DNA of 64,000 bases from JAXLYE01 sp046351595. Lineage in GTDB: Bacteria; Myxococcota_A; Polyangia; Palsa-1104; JAEUJZ01. Of the stretch, positions 18,020 to 26,957 are shown in pieces. The translations under genes and the position numbers were made by a program. The notes under the pieces are model-generated. The model was not told where the DNA came from. It made no database searches and saw only the letters and a program-made list of their open reading frames with translations. Each line of letters opens with the position of its first letter. Within the stretch, counting starts at the first letter, position 1. The DNA is taken from positions 1,178,001 through 1,242,000 of the forward strand of contig JAXLYE010000001.1 of the NCBI GenBank assembly GCA_046351595.1, in the 5' to 3' direction.

Positions 18020-19822
18020 GTGCCTTCGCACCCAAGTCCGCCCGCCGCGTCCGACACGATCACCGCCACCGCCGCCCAGCCGGCGCCGCACGGCACCGAC
18101 CACGACGACTTCGACTTCATCGTGATCGGCGGTGGCTCCGCGGGCTGCGTGGTGGCCGGCGAGCTCGCGCGGCGCGCCGCGGTGCGCATCCTCGTGCTCG
18201 AGGCCGGGCCCGCCGCCGAGGAGCACCCCGAGACCCTGCGCGCCGAGGGCTACAAGCAGGCGTTCATCAACGACGCGCTGATGTGGGACCGCGTCTCCGA
18301 GCGCCAGCCCGGCTGCGCCAACAACCGCATCTTCCTCGGCTCGGGCAAGGTCTCGGGCGGCAGCGCGTCGATCAACGCCATGGTCTACACCCGCGGCGAC
18401 CGCCGCGACTACGCCGAGTGGGACGTGCCCGGCTGGCGCTGGGAGGACCTCGAGCCCGACTTCCGCGCCGTCGAAGAACGGCTCGGCGTGCGGCGCATGC
18501 CGCCGACGCGCTTCTCGGAGACGTGCATCACCGCGTCCGAGCAGATCGACTTCCGCCGCAAGGACGACCTCAACGACGGCGACCTGTGCGGCTTCCTCGG
18601 CTACGAGTGGATGAACCAGGACGGCACGCGCCGCAACAACTCGTACGCGCGCTTCCTCAAGCCGCGCCTCGACCTGCCCGAGGGCATGGGCCAGGGCATA
18701 GGCGGCTCGGGCGGCGTCGTCAAGCTGGTCAACCATGCGCTGGTCGAGCGGGTGGTGATCAGCGACGGGCGCGCCGGCGCGGTCCGCTACCGCCACGGCG
18801 GCCGCGTCTACACCGTCGCGGCGCGGCGCGAGATCGTGCTGTGCGCGGGCGCGCTCGAGACGCCGAAGCTGCTTTTGCTCTCGGGCGTCGGCCCGCGCGA
18901 GGAGCTCGAGCGCCACGGCATCCCGGTGGCGGCGGCGCTGCCCGGTGTCGGGAGGAACCTCCAGGATCACCCCAACGTCAGCCTGTTCTTCGTCGGTGAG
19001 CAGCCGACCGACTACTCGTTCCCGCAGCTCTACGGCTTCCACCGCGCCGGGCCGCCGGAGCCCGCGTCGCCGGAGCCCGCGTCGCCCGCAGCAAGGGACA
19101 CCTCGCCGTCGGCGACCGGCGCGCGGCCGCGGCTGGCGGACGACCAGGCCGACACCTGCTACGTCTTTTACACCGCGCGCTCGTCGTTCCGCGAGGGAGT
19201 GCTGCGGCTCCTGCCGCTCATCGCGCTGCCGCTGCCGCTGTACCGGGTGGCGCTCTTGCGGGCGCTCTTGCGCGCGCTGGTGACGGTCGCCTTCTTCCTG
19301 CCGCCGCTGCAGCGCCTGATCGAGCGCATGTACGGCGTGGTCGTGATCCTCGGCAAGCCGCGCAGCCGCGGGCGGCTGACCCTGCGCTCGAAAGATGCGG
19401 CCGAGCCGGCGTGCATCGACCCGGCCTACTTCACTGATCCCGCGGACCTCGACACGCTGTACCGCGGCGTCGAGCGCGCCCGCCGCATCGTCGGCGCGCC
19501 GGCGCTCACGCAGTGGGGCGGCCGCCCGGTGCTGCCCGGCCCCGGCGTGCGCTCGGAGGCGGCGCTGCGCCGCTTCATAAAGAAGAACGCGATGACGACC
19601 TACCACTACGGCGGCACCTGCCGCATGGGCCTGCGCCCCGAGGACGGCGCCGTCGTCGATCCCGAGCTGCGGGTGCACGGCGTGCGCGGCCTGCGCATCG
19701 CCGACGCCTCGATCTTCCCGACGGTGCCGGTGGCGGCGCTGAACGCCCCGAGCATGGCCGTGGGGCACCGCGCGGCGCGGCTGCTCGCGGCGGCGGCGGC
19801 CGAGGGCGCGAGCGCGGCCTGA
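18020..19822 (+). CDS. GMC-family FAD oxidoreductase
   Basis: A 600-residue flavoprotein of the glucose-methanol-choline family. The FAD-binding motif is GGGSAGCVVAGELA (about 38-52), the GMC signature GSGKVSGGSASINAMVYTRG lies at about 115-135, and the C-terminal block TYHYGGTCRMG...VPVAALNAPSMAVGHRAA holds the catalytic His and Asn. Such enzymes oxidise alcohols or sugars, passing electrons to oxygen or a quinone. Two inserts are unusual: a Pro/Ser/Ala-rich repeat (EPASPEPASP) near 350 and a strongly hydrophobic stretch near 395-440 that could contact membrane. GTG 18020 was chosen because AAGGAG sits 5 nt upstream; the upstream open frame reads into the divergent atpZ region and has no motif. 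Confidence 0.88.
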   Translation: MPSHPSPPAASDTITATAAQPAPHGTDHDDFDFIVIGGGSAGCVVAGELARRAAVRILVLEAGPAAEEHPETLRAEGYKQAFINDALMWDRVSERQPGCANNRIFLGSGKVSGGSASINAMVYTRGDRRDYAEWDVPGWRWEDLEPDFRAVEERLGVRRMPPTRFSETCITASEQIDFRRKDDLNDGDLCGFLGYEWMNQDGTRRNNSYARFLKPRLDLPEGMGQGIGGSGGVVKLVNHALVERVVISDGRAGAVRYRHGGRVYTVAARREIVLCAGALETPKLLLLSGVGPREELERHGIPVAAALPGVGRNLQDHPNVSLFFVGEQPTDYSFPQLYGFHRAGPPEPASPEPASPAARDTSPSATGARPRLADDQADTCYVFYTARSSFREGVLRLLPLIALPLPLYRVALLRALLRALVTVAFFLPPLQRLIERMYGVVVILGKPRSRGRLTLRSKDAAEPACIDPAYFTDPADLDTLYRGVERARRIVGAPALTQWGGRPVLPGPGVRSEAALRRFIKKNAMTTYHYGGTCRMGLRPEDGAVVDPELRVHGVRGLRIADASIFPTVPVAALNAPSMAVGHRAARLLAAAAAEGASAA

Positions 19823-20161
19823 GCGCCCCGCCGCGGCACGGGGCCATGCGGCTGCCGCGCTCTCTGCCCTCCCGTGCGGCCGGCAGCCGCTCCGGCGGCT
19901 CCTGCCTCACCGCAAAAAAAGACACTCCAGACCCGCGTCCCGATCCTCCCTCCCGATTCCCTTTTCGATTCCTCCTCCCGATTCCCTTCCTCCCGTCGAA
20001 GCCTCTGCACGGGAACGGAGCCAACCAGCGCTCTGCAGAGGTACGTTCCGTTTGCCGGATTCCGCTTCGGTCCTACCCTGGGAGTGGGCCCTCCCGGCTC
20101 CGGAGCGAGCGCGGAGGATCTTGTGGCTCAGCCTCGAAAGAGAAGGCGAAGGAGGATGACG
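19823..20161. other. Non-coding interval with a polypyrimidine tract
   Basis: A 339-bp gap. From 19939 to 19997 the plus strand is almost pure C and T, built from repeated TCCCGATTCCCTT-like units. The rest is unremarkable; a run of seven A residues at 19914-19920 follows no good stem. It must contain the promoter of the small secreted protein gene at 20162, whose exact site I cannot name. Confidence 0.5.
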
Positions 20162-20563
20162 ATGAGGCGACACATTTTGCAGCTGCTCGGGGTCGGCGGT
20201 CTTATCGCGATGGGAGGGATCTATGCGAGCGCGCAGCCGCAGGATCCGCGTGCCGTCCGGAGGGTGGACAGGGAGATCAAGGAGACGGCCAAGGCGCTGC
20301 CCGTGACGAGCGGGATGAGCTGCATCCAGGTCAACTCCTCGGGCTCGCAGGCCTGTCATGACTCCGGCGGTTATGCCAGCACGTGCGCGACCGCGAAGTG
20401 CCCGGCGGGGTATACGCTGACCGGAGGCGGCGGCGCCTGCTCGGCGGGCGATCGAAAGCTCAAGAGCCTCTTCCCCCGCCTCGACCGCGGGGAGTACACG
20501 ATCGTGTGTGAGCAGCAGGGCGTCGATCCGCAGGCGAACGCGATCTGCTGCAAGCTGAACTAG
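20162..20563 (+). CDS. Small secreted Cys-containing protein
   Basis: A 133-residue protein with a Sec signal peptide (RRHILQLLGVGGLIAMGGIYASAQ, cleavage after about residue 25). The mature part has a charged helical beginning (DPRAVRRVDREIKETAKAL) and then eight cysteines in SGMSCIQVNSSGSQACHD, CATAKCPAGYTLTGGGGAC and ICCKLN, probably forming disulfides in the periplasm or outside. CPAGYTLTGGGGAC resembles segments of secreted shufflon-type or adhesin-like Cys modules, but I would not name it. GGAGG lies 6 nt before the ATG at 20162; an ATG two codons earlier overlaps that site and is less likely. It stands alone between two intergenic gaps. Confidence 0.72.
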   Translation: MRRHILQLLGVGGLIAMGGIYASAQPQDPRAVRRVDREIKETAKALPVTSGMSCIQVNSSGSQACHDSGGYASTCATAKCPAGYTLTGGGGACSAGDRKLKSLFPRLDRGEYTIVCEQQGVDPQANAICCKLN

Positions 20564-20656
20564 GCGCAGTCTGGCGAAGGGCGGTGCGGAACGCGCTGTC
20601 GGGTGGGTCACAGGAACCGCGGCGCGCGCGTGTTGTCTGTCGGGCATGGAGGGGAC

Positions 20657-21607
20657 ATGGGCACCCTGAGCTCTTCGCCCGGCTCCGCGCCCGGCTCCGC
20701 GTCCGGACGGGGCGGGCTGTCGCGGCGGGCGCTGCTCCTGGGCACGGCGCCGCTGGTGCTGCCCGGGATCGAGAGCCTCCGTCGCTGCAGTCGGCACGGC
20801 GTGTGGCGCCGGATCACGGACTCGCTGACCAACCTGTTGACCGATTGGCGGACCGAGGTGCCGCTGCAGTTTGATGACCTGTCGCTCGCGTACCGACGGG
20901 CGCGACGGCGCGGCAGGCCGCTGCTGGTGCGGCTGCTGTGGAGCCGCCGGCTGTCCGATGCCGACGCCGAGCGGCGCGGGGTCTACGCGGATCTGCTGCG
21001 CTACGGCGAGGTCCACGAGCTCGCGCCGCTGGCCCTGTGCGAGCCGCTCACGCTCTGCTTCGACGAGGTGCCCGCGATGTACGGGCTCTCGCGGCTGAAG
21101 GCGGGGGCCGACTTCTTGTTCATCGAGACCACGGGCCGGCGGATGCAGGTGACGCCGCTGTCTGTGCCGAGCGTCGAGCTCAGGATTCCGCGGTCGCGGG
21201 TGCCGCGGCCGGTCCCCTCCTTCTGCGGCGTGATCTCAGCCCGCGAGCAGGCCCGGTTCGAGCAGAAGGAGGCGGCGTACCAAGAAGCGCTGCGGGCCGA
21301 GCGGGCTCCCTATCTGTGGGCCCAGCGCGTGCTCCGCTTCGAGCAGCTCGCCCAGGCCATCGCTACCGCCGTGGCGCCGGATCCGGCGGCGCTGGCCCGC
21401 CGCGCCCGGGAGGCGGTGGCCACGCTCTCCAGCCGCGAGGAGGAGCTCGTCGAGCAGGCGCTGGCCCGGCGCGCGGTCCCGGACGAGCCGCTGTGCCAGA
21501 AGGCCGCGGCGCGGATCGCGCTGGCCGCCGCCCAGACGCAGAGCGCCGCGCACAAGGAGCGGTGCCTCGTCGCGCTGGCCGCCGCCGTGGTCGCGCGCGG
21601 CGAGTGA
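20657..21607 (+). CDS. Hypothetical protein with possible Tat signal
   Basis: A 316-residue protein I do not recognise. The N-terminus has SGRGGLSRRALLLGTAPLVLPG, a twin-arginine followed by a short hydrophobic stretch, like a Tat signal though the consensus is incomplete. The middle has DDLSLAYRRARRRGRPLLVRLLWS, then LRYGEVHELAPLALCEPLTLCFDEVPAMYG and a short beta-rich region (VTPLSVPSVELRIP). The final third (220-316) is Ala/Arg/Glu-rich and helical. The ATG is preceded by GGAGGGG. It may be cotranscribed with the MlaD-like gene 73 bp downstream, although that gene has its own -10-like element. Confidence 0.6.
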   Translation: MGTLSSSPGSAPGSASGRGGLSRRALLLGTAPLVLPGIESLRRCSRHGVWRRITDSLTNLLTDWRTEVPLQFDDLSLAYRRARRRGRPLLVRLLWSRRLSDADAERRGVYADLLRYGEVHELAPLALCEPLTLCFDEVPAMYGLSRLKAGADFLFIETTGRRMQVTPLSVPSVELRIPRSRVPRPVPSFCGVISAREQARFEQKEAAYQEALRAERAPYLWAQRVLRFEQLAQAIATAVAPDPAALARRAREAVATLSSREEELVEQALARRAVPDEPLCQKAAARIALAAAQTQSAAHKERCLVALAAAVVARGE

Positions 21608-21665
21608 GCACCACGCGGACCGCGCCGCTTTTCTTTGGGCGAGCCCGGTCCGCTCCGCCGCCTGT

Positions 21666-21671
21666 GATAAC
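21666..21671 (+). promoter_or_regulatory. Putative -10 element (GATAAC)
   Basis: GATAAC ends 9 nt before the ATG at 21681; there is no ribosome-binding site. A GTG directly after it, in frame, is an alternative start. Confidence 0.3.
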
Positions 21672-21680
21672 GTGCCGGCC

Positions 21681-22691
21681 ATGAAGGCCCTGGAGCTCAA
21701 GGTCGGCGCGCTCATCGTCCTCTCGGCGGCTGTGCTGGCGGCGTTCGTGGCGCTGCTCGGCGGCTTCTCGCTGAAGCCGACGTTCCGGGTCTTCGTCGAC
21801 TACGACTTCTCGGGCAACATCCACGAGGGCGCGCCGGTCAAGATCTCGGGCATCAAGGTCGGCAAGGTCGAGCACATCGAGTTCCGCGGCGGCGCCTACG
21901 ACGAGCAGACCAAGCGCCGCGTGCAGGTGCGGCTGACCGTGCAGATCGAGGAGCGGGCCAAGAGCGCGGTGCACAAGGACGCCGAGTTCTTCGTCAACAC
22001 CCAGGGCGTGCTCGGCGAGCAGTACCTGGAGATCGCGCCCGGCAGCTACGAAAAGCCGCCGCTCGAGCCGGGCTCGGTGGTGCGCGGCATCGACCCGCCG
22101 CGCACGGACCTCATCATCGCCCGCCTGTACGAGTTCCTCGACTCGGTGACGACGCTTTTGCGCGAGGACAAGGACGCGCTGCGCGACCTCGTGCGCTCGC
22201 TGGCGCGGGTGGCGCGCTCGGTCGACCGCCTGCTCGGCGACAACGAGGCCGAGGTGAAGAAGCTGCTCGGCGACCTCGATCGGCTGACTGCGGCCTCGGC
22301 GCTGCTCGTCGAGAAGCTGGACAAGGGGCTGGGCTCGCCCGAGGAGCTGCATAAGGTCTTGCTCAACATCGAGGCCATCTCGACCGAGCTGCGCGGCGAG
22401 CTTGCGCCGCTCATGCAGAAGACCAAGCGGGCGCTCGACGGCGTCGGCGAGCTGACGACGCTGCTCGGCGGCGAGGAGCGCAAGAAGCTCCTGCGCATGC
22501 TCGACGCGATGGTGACGCTGTCGGACAAGCTGCAGGGCGTGGCCACGGACGCCTCGGCGATCGTCTCGGACATCAAGCGCGGGCGCGGCACCGCCGGGGC
22601 GCTGCTCGTCGACCCGCAGATCTACGAGGACCTCAAGGAGCTTACGCGGGATCTCAAGCGCAACCCGTGGAAGTTCTTCTGGAAGGAGTAG
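21681..22691 (+). CDS. MCE/MlaD-family lipid transport protein
   Basis: A 336-residue protein with one N-terminal membrane anchor (about 8-28) and an MCE domain (37-130): FVDYDFSGNIHEGAPVKISGIKVGKVEHIEF is the family's opening and VLGEQYLEIAPGS the closing motif. MCE proteins form hexameric rings moving lipids between inner and outer membranes with MlaE-type permease and MlaF-type ATPase. A long helical C-terminal part (160-330) predicts coiled coil, as in tube-forming MCE proteins. The final residues (LKELTRDLKRNPWKFFWKE) are typical of the family. Permease and ATPase genes are absent here, so partners must be encoded elsewhere. The next gene, 3 bp downstream, is its paralogue. Confidence 0.9.
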   Translation: MKALELKVGALIVLSAAVLAAFVALLGGFSLKPTFRVFVDYDFSGNIHEGAPVKISGIKVGKVEHIEFRGGAYDEQTKRRVQVRLTVQIEERAKSAVHKDAEFFVNTQGVLGEQYLEIAPGSYEKPPLEPGSVVRGIDPPRTDLIIARLYEFLDSVTTLLREDKDALRDLVRSLARVARSVDRLLGDNEAEVKKLLGDLDRLTAASALLVEKLDKGLGSPEELHKVLLNIEAISTELRGELAPLMQKTKRALDGVGELTTLLGGEERKKLLRMLDAMVTLSDKLQGVATDASAIVSDIKRGRGTAGALLVDPQIYEDLKELTRDLKRNPWKFFWKE

Positions 22692-22694
22692 CCG

Positions 22695-23852
22695 GTGAGC
22701 CTGGGGCCGCCGTTCGACGAGAGCGGGGAGCGCCTGCGCCTCGGGCTGGGGGCGGCCGCGGCGGCGCTGCTCGTGGTGACGACCGCGGTGGCGCTGCTGT
22801 CGGCGGATCGCTCGCTCGGTGACTCGCTGCGCATGGCGGTGCTGGTGCAGCGGCCCGGATCGCTGCACGCCGGCGCCCAGGTCCGCGTCGCCGGGCTGCA
22901 GATCGGCGAGGTGGTGGCGATCCGCGGCCACGGGCGCGGTCAAGATCGCGGCCAGGCGCCGGGGCCGTGGCCGCAGCGGTCGCTGTCACCGGCGGCGTGC
23001 CGGACCCTGCGCGCCAGCCGCCTCGTAGCCCGGCCGACGCCGCCCGCGGTCGAGGTCGAGCTGCGCATCCTCCGCCGCCACGCCGACCGCGTCTACGAGA
23101 ACTCGACGTTTTTGCCGGTGAACGCGACGCTGCTGACCGAGGGCATGATCGAGATCGGCCCGCCCGCCCACGGCGCGGCCCCGGGCGATCGCGTGCGCGA
23201 CGGCTCGCGCGTGCGCGGAGTCGATCCGGCCGATCTCGACGACCTGCTCGCCACCGTGTTCTGCTCGACGGAGCAGGTGCTGGCCGACGCGCGCGAGCTG
23301 CGCCCCGACTGGCTCGAGCTGACCGCGGCGACGCGGGCGCTGCTCGGCCGGCTGCAGCAGGCGGTGGAGCCGACGCAGCTCTTGCGCGTGCAGCTGCAGA
23401 CGAGCCGCGCCTTTGCGGCGGCGCGGGCGCTGCACGCCAAGCTGGCGCGCGCCGAGGCGACGCGGGCCCCGGCGGCGGCCCAGGCGCTGGCGAGCGTGGT
23501 GCAGCCGCTCGTGCCGCAGCTCGTGGCGCTCGGCGCGCAGCTCGAGCTCTTGCAGGAGCGGTCCGCGGCGCTGTCGGCCGAGCTCGGGCCGCGGCGGGCG
23601 CGCCTTGCGCAGCTGCCGGACGAGGCCCGCCGCCTGCAGGCCACCGGCGAGCGCATCGAGGCCGACGGCCGCGCCCTGTACCGCCTGATCGAGAGCGGCG
23701 CCGGCACCCTCGGCGGCTTCCAGCAGGACCTGCAGATCTTCGACGAGCTGAAGGAGGTGCACCGCATCCTCAAGCACAAGATCTGGCGCGTCCTCCTCAA
23801 GAAGCAGGCGCCGCCGGCCCCGCCGCTTTCAAGGCCGCTGCCCCGGCCCTGA
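22695..23852 (+). CDS. Second, divergent MCE/MlaD-like protein
   Basis: A 385-residue partner starting at GTG 22695 only 3 nt after the stop of the first MlaD-like gene. One TM at about 19-36 precedes the MCE domain, of which VLVQRPGSLHAGAQVRVAGLQIGEVVAIR and LLTEGMIEIGPPAHGAAPGDRV are visible. An insert of about 35 residues (RGHGRGQDRGQAPGPWPQ...) splits the domain, unlike canonical MCE proteins. The C-terminal 200 residues are Ala/Leu/Arg-rich helix and end with LHRILKHKIWRVLLKKQ-like residues parallel to the first paralogue. The two probably assemble together in one lipid-transfer complex. Start codon choice follows spacing. Confidence 0.82.
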   Translation: MSLGPPFDESGERLRLGLGAAAAALLVVTTAVALLSADRSLGDSLRMAVLVQRPGSLHAGAQVRVAGLQIGEVVAIRGHGRGQDRGQAPGPWPQRSLSPAACRTLRASRLVARPTPPAVEVELRILRRHADRVYENSTFLPVNATLLTEGMIEIGPPAHGAAPGDRVRDGSRVRGVDPADLDDLLATVFCSTEQVLADARELRPDWLELTAATRALLGRLQQAVEPTQLLRVQLQTSRAFAAARALHAKLARAEATRAPAAAQALASVVQPLVPQLVALGAQLELLQERSAALSAELGPRRARLAQLPDEARRLQATGERIEADGRALYRLIESGAGTLGGFQQDLQIFDELKEVHRILKHKIWRVLLKKQAPPAPPLSRPLPRP

Positions 23853-23997
23853 CGCCGGCGGCCCGACGGTTTCCGGCGGCCGGCCTGCTCATACATGGGG
23901 CACCTTCCCGTGCCCCCTGCCAGTCCGTAGGGGCGCCTCCCCCCCGCCGCGGTTTTCTCGCGCGAGTTTCTCCCGGACAAAGCCTAGTGCCTGTGTA

Positions 23998-26043
23998 TCA
24001 GGGCGCGGTCAGCAGCCACTGCGCCGTCGCCAACAGCGCGCCGAGCAGCATGGCCAGCAGGATCAGGCCGAGCAGCCGCAGCGGGCTCAGGTTCCCGGAC
24101 AGCCGCGGCCGGACCCGGGTCGGCGCCTGCTGCGCGCGGTGGCGGGCCGTGGTCGCCTGATCGTCGAGCACGAGCCCGTCGGCGCCGAGCCGGACCGGGA
24201 CCGCGACGGCGTCGCTCCTGTCCGGCTCCTTGGCCACCGGCGAGGTCAGCTCGACGCGCTCGGACTTGGCGGTCAGCTCGATGGCGACGGGCGCGACCTC
24301 GCTGGCCTCGGGCAGGCTGCCCGGCAGCGGCTGCGTGTCCTCCATCAGCGTCGGGCCCGGCGCGGTCACCGGCTCGGAGTCGGCCAGCAGCGTCGGGCCG
24401 GGCACGGGCCGCGGGGTCGGCGTCAGGGTGCCGCGCGGCAGCGTCGGCCACGGCGCGGTGATCGGCTGGTCGTGAATCGCGGCGTCGGCAGCGTCGGCGG
24501 CGTCGGCGACCTCGAGCGTCGGCGGCGGCACGCTGCGCGGTCGCGGTCCCTCGGCGGCGGCCAGGGCCACGCCGGTAGCCGGCGCCGGCGTCTCGGCAAC
24601 CTCGGTCTGGGCGTAGGCGAGCCAGCCCTGATCGAGCGACTGGTCCCAGGGCACCGTCGGGATCTCGCCGAGCTCCGGCTCCTCACCGTCGTCCATCGGG
24701 ATCGAGGTGATGACCGCGGTGCTGCTGCGCTCCTCGATCATGCTCCAGGCGCCGGGGTCGTCGCCGCAGACCTCGCGCAGGTGCTGCGCCAGCTCGGCCC
24801 GATCCAGCCACAGGCCGTAGCGCCGCGTCAGGCCGAGCAGCGCGTCGTAGAAGGCGCTGGCGCTCTGGTAGCGCGCGGCCGGGTCGATCGCCAGGGCCTT
24901 GAGGAAGATGGCGTCCCCCTCGGGCGGCAGCTCGGACAGGCGCGACGGCGGAGTGATCGGCTGGGCGTAGACCTGGGCCGGGCTCTGCCCCTCGGGGCCG
25001 ACGAACAGGCGGCTCAGCGTCAGCACCTCGTACAGCACCGCGGCCAGCGAGAACAGGTCCGAGCGGGCGTCGACCGGGCCGCCGCGCGCCTGCTCCGGCG
25101 ACATGTAGCCGATCTTGCCGCGCGCCCGCAGCCCGAGCTCGTCGCGCTCGCGCCGGCCCTCGTCGAGCGGCGGCGGGGGCGACGGGCGCGGCGAGCGCAG
25201 CGGGCCCGCGTCCGAGGCGACGGCCGGCTCGTGCTCGCCCGACTCCGAGCCGAGCGGCGGCGTCACGTGCAGCGCCCCGGCCTCGGGCGGGCGGCTGCTG
25301 CTCGGGCGATCGCCGGTCAGCGCCTCGGTGCCCGCGACCGCGATGCCGAAGTCCGTCAGCTTCACCTCGCCGGCGACCGAGACCAGGATGTTCGCGGGCG
25401 AGATGTCGCGGTGGATCAGCCCGACGCTGGTGCCGGGGCTCGGCTGCTCGCGCTCGGGCAGGCGGTAGCGGTGGGCGTAGTCCAGCGCGGTCAAGAGCTC
25501 GCGCCCGATGAGCAGCGCCGCCTGCACCGAGAAGCGCCGCCCGAGCCGCCGCGCGCGCTTGAGCAAAAGCCGCAGATCGCCGCCGCGCACATACTCCATG
25601 ACCAGGTAGTAGTTGCCGTCGAGCGTCGCCAGATCGAGCGTGCGCACGATGCCCGGGTGCTCAAGGCCCGCCGCCAGCCGCGCCTCGCGCAAAAGCAGCT
25701 CGAGGAGCCGCGGCCGGTGCACCAGCTCGGGCCGCAGGCGCTTGAGCACCACGTCCTTCTCGAAGCCGCCCTTGGCCTTGCGCTTGCCGAGGTAGACCGC
25801 GGCCATGCCGCCCTCGGTCAGGTAGCTGCCGATGACGTAGTGCGCGCCCTCGCTGCCGGGCATGGTCTCGGCGCTGAGCGGGCCACCCGGCGACGACGAC
25901 GACGACGGCGCAGGCAGCGCGGACGGTCCGGAGTCCGGCGCTGCCCACAGACCGGCCGCCGCCGGTTCACCCGACGGACCGGAGCTCGGCCCCGCGTCCA
26001 GCGGAGGGGCAAGTTGAGACGGCGCTAGCTCGGCCGCAGACAC
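23998..26043 (-). CDS. Transmembrane Ser/Thr protein kinase with activation-loop insert
   Basis: About 681 residues. The N-terminal 60 are Pro/Ser/Ala-rich; the Hanks kinase domain follows with GSYLTEGGMAAVYLGK (Gly loop), VVLKRLRPE (ATP Lys), LIHRDISPANIL (catalytic loop), LTDFGIAVAG (DFG) and GKIGYMSPEQARG. Between DFG and GYMSPEQ there are about 75 extra low-complexity residues (coded at 25130-25335), where the activation segment should be short. After the kinase come repeats of GPTL and a single TM at the C-terminus (LLGLILLAMLLGALLATAQWLL), leaving only a few residues outside. It is a myxobacterial-type regulatory kinase of unknown target. GTG 26043 is chosen; an ATG at 25863 would remove the Pro-rich lead. 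It diverges from the coiled-coil gene. Confidence 0.83.
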   Translation of the reverse strand: MSAAELAPSQLAPPLDAGPSSGPSGEPAAAGLWAAPDSGPSALPAPSSSSSPGGPLSAETMPGSEGAHYVIGSYLTEGGMAAVYLGKRKAKGGFEKDVVLKRLRPELVHRPRLLELLLREARLAAGLEHPGIVRTLDLATLDGNYYLVMEYVRGGDLRLLLKRARRLGRRFSVQAALLIGRELLTALDYAHRYRLPEREQPSPGTSVGLIHRDISPANILVSVAGEVKLTDFGIAVAGTEALTGDRPSSSRPPEAGALHVTPPLGSESGEHEPAVASDAGPLRSPRPSPPPPLDEGRRERDELGLRARGKIGYMSPEQARGGPVDARSDLFSLAAVLYEVLTLSRLFVGPEGQSPAQVYAQPITPPSRLSELPPEGDAIFLKALAIDPAARYQSASAFYDALLGLTRRYGLWLDRAELAQHLREVCGDDPGAWSMIEERSSTAVITSIPMDDGEEPELGEIPTVPWDQSLDQGWLAYAQTEVAETPAPATGVALAAAEGPRPRSVPPPTLEVADAADAADAAIHDQPITAPWPTLPRGTLTPTPRPVPGPTLLADSEPVTAPGPTLMEDTQPLPGSLPEASEVAPVAIELTAKSERVELTSPVAKEPDRSDAVAVPVRLGADGLVLDDQATTARHRAQQAPTRVRPRLSGNLSPLRLLGLILLAMLLGALLATAQWLLTAP

Positions 26044-26112
26044 AGCGGCGCAGGTTATCGCCGCTACCCTTGCGGACGCAATGCCCTCTTCCGGCGCCTG
26101 CTGCGGCCGGCG

Positions 26113-26118
26113 CATACT
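26113..26118 (+). promoter_or_regulatory. Putative leaderless -10 element (CATACT)
   Basis: CATACT ends 7 nt before the ATG at 26126, the same hexamer and spacing as at 8664 on the other strand. No ribosome-binding site is present. Confidence 0.4.
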
Positions 26119-26125
26119 TTTCCCG

Positions 26126-26899
26126 ATGAGCCGCCCGCCGCCCGGCCCGCGCCCGGGATCTGGAGCCCCTGCGGGACCTGCGAGCTCGCCGAGCTTGGCG
26201 GGACCGGAGCAGCGATCGGCCGGCGGGCCATCCCAGGGAATACCCCAGGCCGAGGGCCTGGGAACCGGGGAGCGCTCCCGCCCGGGCCGCGGCCGCGGCG
26301 AGGGGCTGACCGCGGCCGTGATCTCGCTGCGCCGCCTCGCCGAGGCCGAGGCGCAGGCCGAGCTGCGGGGCCTGCGGGCGGAGCTCGAGCGCGCGCGCCA
26401 CGACGAGGCGCAGGCGCGGCGGGCGCTCGCGGAGGCGCTCGCCGCCGAGCAGGCGCTGCAGGCCCGCGAGGCCGAGCTGCTCGGAGGGCCGCCGGGCCCG
26501 CCCTCGCGACTGACCGGCCGGGACGCCGAGACCGACCGGCCGGCCGTGCTGGCCGGGCAGCTGGGCGCGCTGCGACAGGGGCGCGGGCAGCGACGGCACG
26601 ATCGCCAGGCGGCCGAGGCCCGCCACCGCGCCGCGGCCGAGCACACCGAGCACGCCCTCTCGCGCATCGAGCAGGGCGAGGCGCAGCTGCGGCTCGCGGT
26701 GGCGCGGCGGGAAGCGGCTGAGCTGCACGCCGCCGAGCAGGCGCGGAGCGCGCGCCGGACCCGCGATCGCCAGCAGCGGGCCCGCGAGGAGGAGGCGCGC
26801 GATCGCGTCCTGACCCAGCGCACCCTCGCCGCCAGCAGGCCGTCCCTCTCGTCCCTGAAGCGCGGCGACGACAGGGACCCGGGCGGCCAGGCCCGATAG
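26126..26899 (+). CDS. Hypothetical coiled-coil protein
   Basis: A 257-residue protein with a Pro/Gly/Ser-rich first 70 residues and then an almost continuous, Ala/Arg/Glu-rich helix (about 70-240) with heptad-like spacing: ISLRRLAEAEAQAELRGLRAEL and ALAEALAAEQALQAREAELL. No TM or signal peptide. Its composition recalls FliJ/YscO-type stalk proteins of secretion ATPases, but I see no residue-level signature and no secretion genes nearby. It lies between the divergent Ser/Thr kinase and the sensor kinase, in the same orientation as the latter, and might be a partner of either. The complementary strand is also open over most of the gene, so reality rests on the start signal and heptads. Confidence 0.6.
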   Translation: MSRPPPGPRPGSGAPAGPASSPSLAGPEQRSAGGPSQGIPQAEGLGTGERSRPGRGRGEGLTAAVISLRRLAEAEAQAELRGLRAELERARHDEAQARRALAEALAAEQALQAREAELLGGPPGPPSRLTGRDAETDRPAVLAGQLGALRQGRGQRRHDRQAAEARHRAAAEHTEHALSRIEQGEAQLRLAVARREAAELHAAEQARSARRTRDRQQRAREEEARDRVLTQRTLAASRPSLSSLKRGDDRDPGGQAR

Positions 26900-26957
26900 C
26901 AGCCTTCCAGGCTTGGCGGGACGCGCAGCCGGACCGAAGCTGTGGTAGCTCTGGACG

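Noticed and set aside
19914..19920. A-run after the GMC gene as a minus-strand terminator
   Set aside because: No convincing stem, and no minus-strand gene ends there.
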